From Streptomyces sp. NBC_00091 (GTDB lineage Bacteria > Actinomycetota > Actinomycetes > Streptomycetales > Streptomycetaceae), in NCBI RefSeq assembly GCF_026343185.1, contig NZ_JAPEMA010000002.1:682001-746000 (forward strand): a stretch of DNA of 64,000 nucleotides, read 5' to 3'. Below are positions 52,650 to 60,257 of this stretch, piece by piece. A program made the translations under genes and the position numbers. How positions within the stretch are numbered: the first letter of the stretch is position 1; every line of letters begins with the position of its first letter. Under the pieces are notes generated by a model. It did no database searches. It was not told the DNA's origin and was given only the letters and a program-made list of their open reading frames with translations.

Positions 52650-53579
52650 TTACGCCGTCGGTCCTTGGGGGCTGTCGGGGAGCAACGCGGCTCGGGCGGT
52701 GCGGACGGCCTTGTCCTCCGCCGGGTTCAGCGCGCGGTCGTCTTCGTCCGCCCAGCGCGCCCAGACGGAATCCTCGGGTGAGGTGAAGCCCGCGTTCTGG
52801 CGCAGGTTGATGGTGTCGTCGCGGCCCAACAGCCGCAGGGCCCGCCGGTCGCCGGTGCGGCGCGCGGTGCGGGCGAGGGCGGTGCAGTTGGGGCCGGTGA
52901 AGGTGTCGTCCTGGCGCATCGCGGAGGTGTTGAATCCGATGCCGAGGAACTGCCGCTCCTCCGCCAGGACGCTGTGCGAGCCGGAGTGCAGCAGGTTGTG
53001 GTGGATGACGACGAGGTGGCCCGGCCGGGTGGCCAGCAGTCGCTCCTCGGGGTGGGGCCGGTCCAGCGCGTCGGTGGCGATCGTCACGGCGCGGCGGTGG
53101 GAGCCGGGCACGACGCGGAGGGGGCCCGCGTCGTCCGTCATGGGCTGGAGATAGAGGAAGCAGATGATCAGCAGGGGGTGGGCGTAGCCGCCCTGTGGGA
53201 AGGAGCCGAAGCGGTCGCGGTGCCAGTGCACCGGCAGGCCGCGGAGTTCGGTCTCCATCGCCGGGGCCCCGAACAGCACGGTGCTGTCCAGTTGGACCCG
53301 GGGGCCCATGGCGGCTTCCGCGAACCGCAGCAGCCGGGGCTGGCTGACCGCCGGCCAGACCTCCTGGGGATAGCGCTCCACCAGGTTGGTGACGAACAGC
53401 GGCCGGTCGTCGGTGCCGTCGGTGAACTGTGTGTCGGCGACGGCCCGTTCGCGCAGCCTCCGGAATCCGGCCACGTCCTGTTCGGTGAACAGGCCGTCGA
53501 GCACTATGTAACCGTCTTCCCGGAATGCCTCGGCGGCTCGTGCGACGTCCTCGGGACGGTCGAGCAGATGGGTGATCAC
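52650..53579 (-). CDS. Phytanoyl-CoA-dioxygenase-like Fe(II)/2-oxoglutarate hydroxylase 2
   Basis: 309 aa, PhyH family but only distantly like its neighbour. Ligands H120-R-D122 (VHWHRDRFGSF) and a distal His in VVIHHNLLHSGSHS (H198); GPLRVVPGSHRRAVTIA is the core strand. The GTG start overlaps the lanB stop (GTGA), so it is translationally coupled to the dehydratase. This is strong evidence that it belongs to peptide maturation. Confidence 0.85.
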   Translation of the reverse strand: MITHLLDRPEDVARAAEAFREDGYIVLDGLFTEQDVAGFRRLRERAVADTQFTDGTDDRPLFVTNLVERYPQEVWPAVSQPRLLRFAEAAMGPRVQLDSTVLFGAPAMETELRGLPVHWHRDRFGSFPQGGYAHPLLIICFLYLQPMTDDAGPLRVVPGSHRRAVTIATDALDRPHPEERLLATRPGHLVVIHHNLLHSGSHSVLAEERQFLGIGFNTSAMRQDDTFTGPNCTALARTARRTGDRRALRLLGRDDTINLRQNAGFTSPEDSVWARWADEDDRALNPAEDKAVRTARAALLPDSPQGPTA

Positions 53580-56500
53580 GGACTTTCCACGCTCCTCTTG
53601 TCTCGTGCCGTCCCGGCCCGTTCGTCCGCCACCGCTCTCCGGTGGGCCGCCGCGCGCAGCGCCTGCACCCAGAGCGTGTACATCCGGTTTTCCCATTCGC
53701 GGGCGATGCCGAAGAGTCGGTTGGCGTGCATGTGCGCGAGGCTCGCGTGGATCTCACGCGGGGGCCGCCACAGTTCCCCGGCCCGGTGCAGCCTGTCCGC
53801 CGTGCCGGCGGCTGCGGGCAGCAGGTCGGCGTACGGGCGGAGGAGGTCCGGCGGCGGGGCATCTTCCCCGGGCCCGGCGGGCGCGGGGTGGTCCGCGGCG
53901 GTGATCCGCAGGCCGAGCCGGCGGACGAGGCTGCGGACGGTGTCGTCCGCGCGGTGGCCCTCGCTCAGGTCGGCTGCCAGGGAGAGGCGTTCGGCGAGGT
54001 CGAGTCCCCAGTGGGCGAAGAAACGGTCCAGGGTGAAGGTGGCCTCCATGAGGCGGTCCGGGCCGGGTTCTGCGGCCCGCGCATCGCCGAGTACGGCCGC
54101 GCAGACCGTGCTGTCGGCGCCGAACGCGCGCTCCATGGCGGCGAGCGCGGCCGGACCGCCGTACCGTTCGGTCTCCGGCCGGTAGGTGTCGACCGCGACG
54201 GCGGGCAGCCCCTCGGCCTCGGCCGCCTCGCGGGCCCAGCGCAGGGCCCGGGTCAGCACGATTTCCCCCGCCTCCGGGCCGGCGCCACGCAGCCGCAGGC
54301 GCAGGTGGTGGTCCGGATCGGCGTACCGCATCCAGAACCAGCGGTCCAGCAGGCCGTCGTCCTCGAGATTCCGGACGAGGCCAGGGACATGGCCGGACGC
54401 CAGGCGTTCGAGCTGCTCCGGCGTGCCGTAGAGCTTGAGGTACGCCCAGTCGCCGCCGGGCAGGTACCGGCGGTCCGCCGGGGCGAGGACCCGGTCGGAT
54501 CGGCGAGCGGGGCCCTTGCCGGCGGTCGTCGCCTCCGTCGGCGCGTTTCCGGCGCGGAGGCTTCCCGTTGTCACCACCGGGACAACGACCTCGGAGAGGT
54601 AGGGCGCCCCGGCCCCGTCCCGCAGCCACAGGTGATCGAAGTCGGGCAGCATCTCCTGGATGGCGACCCTTCGCCGTCCCTGTTCCCGGGCCCGGCGCAG
54701 CTGGGCGGCCAGTTCGGCGGCGAAGGCGGGGTGTTCCAGGTCCAGGAGCAGGCGGTTGTCGAATTCGACCAGGTACACGTGGCGCGGCACGCGCCACTCC
54801 CGGCGCCAGCGCTGGATGCCACGGAACCAGCGCTCGTCCGCGCTGCCCGAGCCCTCCGGGACCACCGTGGTGTCGGTGACGTTCCACTGGGCGGGGCTCA
54901 GCACGATCCGGTCCCGGACCAGGCGCGGCAGGAACGGGGCCTTGCCGACGCCGCCCCAGTGGAAGACGGACGGCAGGGGGCGGGCGTCCTCCGCGATTTC
55001 GAGCAGGAACCGGCAGACGTTCGGCGCCTGCATGAGGGTAAGCATGTGGCTTTGTCCGACGGCCAGTCGACGGCCCAGCCGCCGGGAGCGGACGACGAAC
55101 CGCCCGCCCTCGACTCCCACCGTGAGGTCGGACAGCGGCAGCACGCGGTCCGCGGGCACGGACGGCGCCACGTTGACGGCGATCTCGTAGGGCCGGACGA
55201 CCGGGTGGAGGGCGACGTTCGCCGCCCGGCCCGCGCTGGGCAGGTAGCTGAGCTCGACGGGCAGGGCTCCCTCGGCGCGCGCCTCAGCCTCGTAGAGCTC
55301 CCGCAGGGCCGAGAGTTCGGCCTCGTCCAGCAGGTCGTGGAAGCGGCTGAGGGAGCGGCCGCCCGGTGCCAGGGGGGTGACTCCGAGGACGGCCCGCCAG
55401 TCGCCGCGGTCGAGGTGCTCCCGGCTGCGGGCGTGCAGTTGGATGAACACGTCGAGGGTGGACGGGGCGGGCGAGTCGGCGGGTGTCCAGCGGGTGAGCC
55501 GGGTGATCAGGTCGTCGGTCAGCTCGACCTCCGTCTCCCCGGAGTTGAGGGCGCCGCTGACGACGCGCAGCAGGATGTCGTCGCGCTCCTGTTCACGGGC
55601 GGGGGGCGCGGGGCTGGGGGGGCGCACGGGGCGCGGTTCGGTGTAGGTGGCGGGTGGTCCGAGCCCGGTTTCGGGCGACAACAACTCCTCCACGGGCACC
55701 TGGGCCCCGATGCCGTACCGCTCCAGGAAGGCGTCCCGGTAGGTCGACAGGTGGTCGTGTCCGTGCGGGAACCGGCCCAGGCGCAGCAAGATCTCCGCGG
55801 CGTCGGCGGCGGCCCGGGCCACGTCCCGGTGCAGGGTGCGGCCGACGGTGGCGAGGCGTGCGTCGGCCTGTGCGGCGGGCGTGGTGGTGCACAGCGCGTG
55901 CTGGCTGCGGTGGAGGGCGCGCAGTGCGTCGTCGGCGTCCGCGGGCGCGGCGCGGTCGAGGCTGGCGGTGCAGGCGAGGACGTCGTCCAGGGCCGCGGTG
56001 AACGATGCGCCGCCGGGGAGGCGGTCGACCGCGTCGCGCACGGAGCGGGTGGGGTCGGGGTCGGTGGGTGACGGGCGGAGGGCGCCCACGAGGAAGTGGC
56101 TTTCCCAGAGCTTGCCGAGGAGAGCGGCGATCCGTCGCGGACCTGCCTGGGGGAACTCGGCGGCGAGCTTGGCGTGCAGGTCCCCGAAGGCGATCGGTTC
56201 CGTCGCGTGGTCGAGGACGGCGGCGACCGGCCGGGAGATCCGGACCGTGGCCCGCCGGAGGTCGCGGCGCCCGTAGACGTCGGCCTGCGGCAGGATGAGC
56301 CGGTCGTCCACGACGTGGCAGGCGCGGTTGACGTGGACGGGCAGGGCGGCGCGCAGCGTCTCGTCCTGTTCGACCCGTTCGATGACGCCGAGCAGCCAGC
56401 CGAAGTCGGCGCGGGTGCGGACGTCGGCGAGAGCGGTGGCGCCCAAGCGCTCGGTGCTGCTGTCGGCGAAGCGGCCGACGGAGACACCCGCGAACGCCCC

Positions 56501-56848
56501 GAATGGGGTGGGGCGTGTGCTCATGCGTGTGACGTAGCGCAGCAGCGCGGCGCGCGTGCGGGCGCGCCGCCGCGACTCCTGCGCGTCGGCGGGCGCATCG
56601 GACGGATCCGACCCGGCGAGCCGGTGCGCGACGGCGTCGGCCAGGGACGGGCTGGCGAGCCGGAGGGCGAGCCGCACGGCGGGCAGGGCGGCCGTGCGGA
56701 GCAGGTCCGCCTCCCACGTGCGCACTTCGGTACCAGGCCGGGGGCCGGCCTTTGAGAAGACGTCCGTGCTCAGTGCCGGGGCCCGCAGAACGTAGAACGG
56801 CGCGGGCTCGTACAGGGGCCGGCCCGGGGCCGCGGTGCGGACGGTCAC
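53576..56848 (-). CDS. LanB, full-length class I lanthipeptide dehydratase
   Basis: 1090 aa. The N-terminal glutamylation domain starts with YEPAPFYVLRAPAL and has the family motif MSTRPTPFGAFAGVSVG; FLLEIAEDARPLPSVFHWGG and FLPRLVRDRIVLSPAQWNV follow. The C-terminal elimination (SpaB_C) domain begins near residue 790 with WAYLKLYGTPEQLERL and includes WFWMRYADPDHHLRLRLRG. Class I LanB enzymes use glutamyl-tRNA to dehydrate Ser and Thr of the precursor. Full length, so one protein does both steps, unlike split thiopeptide enzymes. GTG start with AAGGAAAGAGA upstream. It lies 77 bases downstream of lanC and is coupled to a PhyH gene at its end. Confidence 0.92.
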   Translation of the reverse strand: MTVRTAAPGRPLYEPAPFYVLRAPALSTDVFSKAGPRPGTEVRTWEADLLRTAALPAVRLALRLASPSLADAVAHRLAGSDPSDAPADAQESRRRARTRAALLRYVTRMSTRPTPFGAFAGVSVGRFADSSTERLGATALADVRTRADFGWLLGVIERVEQDETLRAALPVHVNRACHVVDDRLILPQADVYGRRDLRRATVRISRPVAAVLDHATEPIAFGDLHAKLAAEFPQAGPRRIAALLGKLWESHFLVGALRPSPTDPDPTRSVRDAVDRLPGGASFTAALDDVLACTASLDRAAPADADDALRALHRSQHALCTTTPAAQADARLATVGRTLHRDVARAAADAAEILLRLGRFPHGHDHLSTYRDAFLERYGIGAQVPVEELLSPETGLGPPATYTEPRPVRPPSPAPPAREQERDDILLRVVSGALNSGETEVELTDDLITRLTRWTPADSPAPSTLDVFIQLHARSREHLDRGDWRAVLGVTPLAPGGRSLSRFHDLLDEAELSALRELYEAEARAEGALPVELSYLPSAGRAANVALHPVVRPYEIAVNVAPSVPADRVLPLSDLTVGVEGGRFVVRSRRLGRRLAVGQSHMLTLMQAPNVCRFLLEIAEDARPLPSVFHWGGVGKAPFLPRLVRDRIVLSPAQWNVTDTTVVPEGSGSADERWFRGIQRWRREWRVPRHVYLVEFDNRLLLDLEHPAFAAELAAQLRRAREQGRRRVAIQEMLPDFDHLWLRDGAGAPYLSEVVVPVVTTGSLRAGNAPTEATTAGKGPARRSDRVLAPADRRYLPGGDWAYLKLYGTPEQLERLASGHVPGLVRNLEDDGLLDRWFWMRYADPDHHLRLRLRGAGPEAGEIVLTRALRWAREAAEAEGLPAVAVDTYRPETERYGGPAALAAMERAFGADSTVCAAVLGDARAAEPGPDRLMEATFTLDRFFAHWGLDLAERLSLAADLSEGHRADDTVRSLVRRLGLRITAADHPAPAGPGEDAPPPDLLRPYADLLPAAAGTADRLHRAGELWRPPREIHASLAHMHANRLFGIAREWENRMYTLWVQALRAAAHRRAVADERAGTARDKRSVESP

Positions 56849-56925
56849 GTGCGCTCTCTTTCCTTCACCATGGGTGGGGCGACGCATCCTTCGAAAGCGT
56901 GTGCCGCTTCGGCGGTGCCGCTCCG

Positions 56926-58266
56926 TCAGTCGATGAGCAGGCTGCGGTCCCACAGCGGGGCCGTGTCGGTGACGGCGGCCAGCATGCTCAGCAGCACGCC
57001 GCAGACGCCGGTGAGGAAGCCGGGGTCGTCCAGATGGACCCCCGGTCGTTCCTCGTCGCGGTAGCCGAGGGGGGTGGACGGGTCGTACTCGGCGATCAGC
57101 CGTGCCAGGGCCGCGTCCGCCGCCGCGCGGGCCCGGCCGCCGGGGTCGTCGGGGGCGAACAGGGTCCACAGCCGCAGCAGCCCGGCCGTGCCGTGGCAAA
57201 GACCCGGCGAGTCCCCGGCAGTGTGGTCGAGTTGGGGCCGGTGGTCGACTGCGGCACGGCGCAGGGCATGCCGCTTGAGGTCGTCCCGCCCTAGGGCGGT
57301 GCCCGTGTGCCAGAGGGCACGGGCGATGCCGAGGCCGCCGTAGCACCAGCCGGGACGGCCGGGCGGCTGCCCCGCATCCGTGGCGGGAGCGGGGGCCGGG
57401 ACCGTGGCGGGCCAGTCGGGCGCGCCGTCCGGGGCGACGGGCTCCGTGCGGCGGGCGTACAACCAGTCGGCGGTGTCGCCGAGGGCGCGGTCGAGGGCCG
57501 GTCCGCCGTGGCCGGCGCGGCGGGCGAGAGCGAGGGCGGCGAGCGGGCCGGCGATGCCGTGAGCGAGGCCGAGGTCGTAGTGGCCACCGGGGTGTCCGTG
57601 GCCGTCGGCGTGCGCGGCGATCCGCCAGCGCGGCGCGTCGGGCGGACCGGCCAGCCGGACGAGGTGGTCGACGAGCACCGTGACGGCCTCCGTGACGGCC
57701 GGACCGGCGTCGGTGGCCGTGACGAGGTAGCCGAGCAGCCCGGCGGCGCCGTTGACCGCGTCGTAGTCGTGGTCCTGTACGCCGTCCTCGCCATGGCGCC
57801 AGGGGTGATCCCGGACGCGTTCGGCCAGCGCTCGGTCGAGGGAGCGCCGGACCGTGCGGTAGCGCGGGTCCATGGCCTCGGCCGCGGCGAAGGTCAGGGC
57901 CACGCCACCGAGGCCGCCGTGCATGCCCAGTCCGGCGATGGGCCGGGCCCGGGTGGCCTCGGCAAGGGTCTTCAGGTGTGTGTGGGCCGCGGCGTCCCAG
58001 CCCTCGCCGGGCAGGGCGCGGGCGAGTTCGGTCATCAGCAGGGCGACGCTGGGCAGCCCCGAGGACAGCGCGGTGGGCCAGAACTCGAAGCCGCCCGCCG
58101 ACCGGCTCCGGGCCAGGTCCGCGTAACGGGGCGCCGCCTCCGGGTCACGCAGCAGGCCCGCCGCCTCGCGCACGATCCCGAGGGCCGTGTCACGTGGCGA
58201 CGTGCGGACCGGGACGTCACGGCCGCGGCGGGTTGCGGGCACGACGGCCGGGACGTCCCGATTCAT
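56926..58266 (-). CDS. LanC, lanthionine cyclase
   Basis: 446 aa alpha/alpha-barrel LanC-like protein. Zinc ligands are in GWCYGGLG and GLCHGTAG (Cys, then Cys-His); GLGMHGGLGGVALTF, HDYDAVNGAAGLLGYL and YDLGLAHGIAGPLAALALA are the repeated inner-helix motifs. It adds cysteine thiols to dehydrated Ser/Thr to form lanthionine rings. ATG start with GGAGAG seven bases upstream, 19 bases downstream of the precursor gene. Confidence 0.92.
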   Translation of the reverse strand: MNRDVPAVVPATRRGRDVPVRTSPRDTALGIVREAAGLLRDPEAAPRYADLARSRSAGGFEFWPTALSSGLPSVALLMTELARALPGEGWDAAAHTHLKTLAEATRARPIAGLGMHGGLGGVALTFAAAEAMDPRYRTVRRSLDRALAERVRDHPWRHGEDGVQDHDYDAVNGAAGLLGYLVTATDAGPAVTEAVTVLVDHLVRLAGPPDAPRWRIAAHADGHGHPGGHYDLGLAHGIAGPLAALALARRAGHGGPALDRALGDTADWLYARRTEPVAPDGAPDWPATVPAPAPATDAGQPPGRPGWCYGGLGIARALWHTGTALGRDDLKRHALRRAAVDHRPQLDHTAGDSPGLCHGTAGLLRLWTLFAPDDPGGRARAAADAALARLIAEYDPSTPLGYRDEERPGVHLDDPGFLTGVCGVLLSMLAAVTDTAPLWDRSLLID

Positions 58267-58285
58267 TTCGACGCTCTCCAGCCCG

Positions 58286-58471
58286 TCAGCGCCCGAACGC
58301 GGTCGGGTCGCCCTCGGGGCTCTCGGAGCCCGAACAGCACTTGGTCCAACGGCAGCTGTACGGGTGGGTGCACCACCAAGCAGTGGGCTCGGTGTCCAGG
58401 GCGTCCGGCGACGCGATGTGAATGTCGAGGTCGAACTCAGTGTCCAGGTCGATCAGCGTTGCGGATAACAC
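58286..58471 (-). CDS. FxLD-type class I lanthipeptide precursor (LanA)
   Basis: 61 aa. The acidic leader carries F13-D-L-D16, the class I FxLD motif read by LanB. The C-terminal part (from about residue 28) holds four Cys (34, 40, 45, 46) and seven Ser/Thr (30, 35, 39, 43, 47, 49, 51; also Thr57), with WWCTHPYSC and RWTKCCSGS segments followed by an acidic Pro/Gly tail. GTG start with AAAGGAGTG upstream, an excellent ribosome site. The second codon is TTA, so synthesis of the peptide should depend on the bldA leucine tRNA. First gene of the leftward operon: lanA, lanC, lanB, two PhyH genes. The core is unlike the lanthipeptides I know. Confidence 0.85.
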   Translation of the reverse strand: MLSATLIDLDTEFDLDIHIASPDALDTEPTAWWCTHPYSCRWTKCCSGSESPEGDPTAFGR

Positions 58472-58633
58472 GAACGGATCACTCCTTTTCGGAACATCTC
58501 TGAAACGTCTTTCAAGACGTGATCAAAAAAGCTAAGTTGCATTCGAACATGTGTCAACAGGCTTAAGGGACTGGGGGATCGAAGGACCGGTGTTCGTGCT
58601 TCTCGTCCAACAGGCCGTGAGCAAGGGGGAGTC
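58472..58633. promoter_or_regulatory. Divergent promoter region of the lanthipeptide cluster
   Basis: 162 bases, unusually A/T-rich in the middle (TCAAAAAAGCTAAGTTGCA near 58525), between the leftward precursor gene and the rightward epimerase gene. TGAAA-CGTC-TTTCA near 58500-58515 is a short inverted repeat. Likely holds promoters in both directions. Confidence 0.5.
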
Positions 58634-59716
58634 ATGCACGTCCTGGTACTCGGCGGAACGGGTTTCCTCGGCAGGCCCTTGGTGGCGCGTGCCCTGGCGC
58701 GCGGCCTGCGCGTCACCACGTTCAACCGCGGGACTCACGGTCCGGACCACCCGGACGCCGAGGTGGTGCGCGGTGACCGTACGCGGGCGCCGGACCTCCG
58801 GCGGCTGGCCGCGTGCGGCCCGTGGGACGTGGTGGTGGACACCTCGGGGATGCTCCCCCGGGACGTGCTCGCCTCGGCCCGAGAACTGGAGGGGGCCGCC
58901 GGCCGGTACGCGTTCGTCTCATCGCTGGCCGCCCTCGGCTGGCCGCGGACCGCGGTCACCGACGACTCCCGGTTACGGCGCTGCCCCTCCGACGCCGGTC
59001 TCGACGAGGCGGACTTCGACACCCTCAAGGCGGGCTGCGAACGGGCGGTCACGCAGGTCTTCGGACCGCGCTCCCTCATCGTCCGGCCGGGCCTCCTGCT
59101 CGGGCCGCACGAGGACCTGGGGCGACTGCCGCGGTGGCTGAACCGCGCCGCGCGGGGCGGCAGGATTCTTGCCCCGGGGCCGCCTGACCTGCCGCTGCGC
59201 TTCCTCGACGCGCGCGACCTGGCCCGCTGGCTGCTCGACGTCCTCGACGGCCCGCAGCCGGCCGGGGCGTTCAACGTCACCGGCCCGACGGGACAGACCA
59301 CGCTCGGTGAACTGCTGACGCACTGCCTGGACGCCGTCTGCACCATTGGCGCGGAGACCGTCTGGGCCGACGGGGCCTTCCTACGGGCAAACGACATCCG
59401 TCCGTGGCTCGGCCTGCCGCTGTGGGCCGCCGACGACGCGGGGGCCTGGTCCGTGGACACCTCCCGCGCGGAAGCCGCCGGCCTGCGTACCCGACCCGTT
59501 GCCGAGACCGTGCGGGACACCTGGGCCTGGATGACGGCCGGCGGTACGGCGGGCCGGGACTACGCGGCCGGTGCCTACGCGATCACCCAGGCGCGGGAGG
59601 ACGCCCTGCTCCGGGCCTGGGACACCCGGACCGACGGAGCGGGGACGCCGGACTCGAACGGCCGGGCCGGCGGTCGGGAGACGGGGGCCCGGGACGTCCG
59701 GGTGCGGCAGGCGTGA
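58634..59716 (+). CDS. NAD-dependent epimerase/dehydratase-like protein
   Basis: 360 aa extended-SDR. Cofactor motif VLGGTGFLGRPLV near the N-terminus and FVSSLAALGWP further on; the YxxxK pair is not in standard form (DFDTLKAGCERAV), so it resembles the atypical reductase/isomerase group rather than sugar epimerases. A TTA codon lies in DSRLRRC. It starts on the strand opposite to lanA, 162 bases away. A role in modifying or reducing part of the lanthipeptide, or in immunity, is conjecture. The last 40 residues are a low-complexity Gly/Arg tail. Confidence 0.8.
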   Translation: MHVLVLGGTGFLGRPLVARALARGLRVTTFNRGTHGPDHPDAEVVRGDRTRAPDLRRLAACGPWDVVVDTSGMLPRDVLASARELEGAAGRYAFVSSLAALGWPRTAVTDDSRLRRCPSDAGLDEADFDTLKAGCERAVTQVFGPRSLIVRPGLLLGPHEDLGRLPRWLNRAARGGRILAPGPPDLPLRFLDARDLARWLLDVLDGPQPAGAFNVTGPTGQTTLGELLTHCLDAVCTIGAETVWADGAFLRANDIRPWLGLPLWAADDAGAWSVDTSRAEAAGLRTRPVAETVRDTWAWMTAGGTAGRDYAAGAYAITQAREDALLRAWDTRTDGAGTPDSNGRAGGRETGARDVRVRQA

Positions 59717-59725
59717 CGGCGCCGG

Positions 59726-60166
59726 TCAGCAGCCCGACCCGGGGGCGGGCGGAGCCGCGTCCAGCTTCCAGTGCCCCTTGTCCGCCTCCACGAGCGTCCA
59801 CGCCGTGCAGGAGGGGGTACCGACGACGTCGACGCGCAGCGCGTCCCGGACCACCCGCACCGCGATCCGGTCCTCGGGGACGTCCTTGAGCTTGTCGAGG
59901 AAGCTCTCGGCGTATTTCTCGCCCGCCGTATCGTCCGTGAAGCGTTTCTGCAAGGCGTCCGTGTCGCCCTTCCGCAGCTCCCGCTGCACCGCCTCCGCGA
60001 GCCGTTGCGGGCTCGATTCGCTGCCGTCGTCCTCCGTGGCGATGGAGAAGCTGACGAAAATCAGCCACCCGGCAATCACGGCGAAGAACGCGACGACGCC
60101 CAGCCGCTTGCCGAGCACATGCCGTCCGGACCGGGACGTGGTGGTCAGCCGAGTCATAAGTCCCAT
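59726..60166 (-). CDS. Small membrane-anchored protein of unknown function
   Basis: About 146 aa. A basic start is followed by one hydrophobic helix (LGVVAFFAVIAGWLIFVSFSIA), then an outside domain with RLAEAVQRELRKGDTDALQKRFTDDTAGEKYAESFLDKLKDV and a final WTLVEADKGHWKLDAAPP, a pattern of NTF2-like/DUF4878-type extracytoplasmic proteins. Start uncertain: ATGs at 60166 and 60157. It lies between the epimerase-like gene and the ABC exporter on the other strand, where lanthipeptide immunity proteins are often found; that role is inference. Confidence 0.65.
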   Translation of the reverse strand: MGLMTRLTTTSRSGRHVLGKRLGVVAFFAVIAGWLIFVSFSIATEDDGSESSPQRLAEAVQRELRKGDTDALQKRFTDDTAGEKYAESFLDKLKDVPEDRIAVRVVRDALRVDVVGTPSCTAWTLVEADKGHWKLDAAPPAPGSGC

Positions 60167-60257
60167 TGAACTAAACACGACAGGACAGGGCACTCACTTT
60201 GAGACAGCGGCATTCAGGCGCTGACGAACGACACCGGAACGGGAGGCGCTGGGCCCA

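Noticed and set aside
54186..56755. Rightward open frames over the lanB gene
   Set aside because: Shadows of lanB; no motifs and no ribosome sites.
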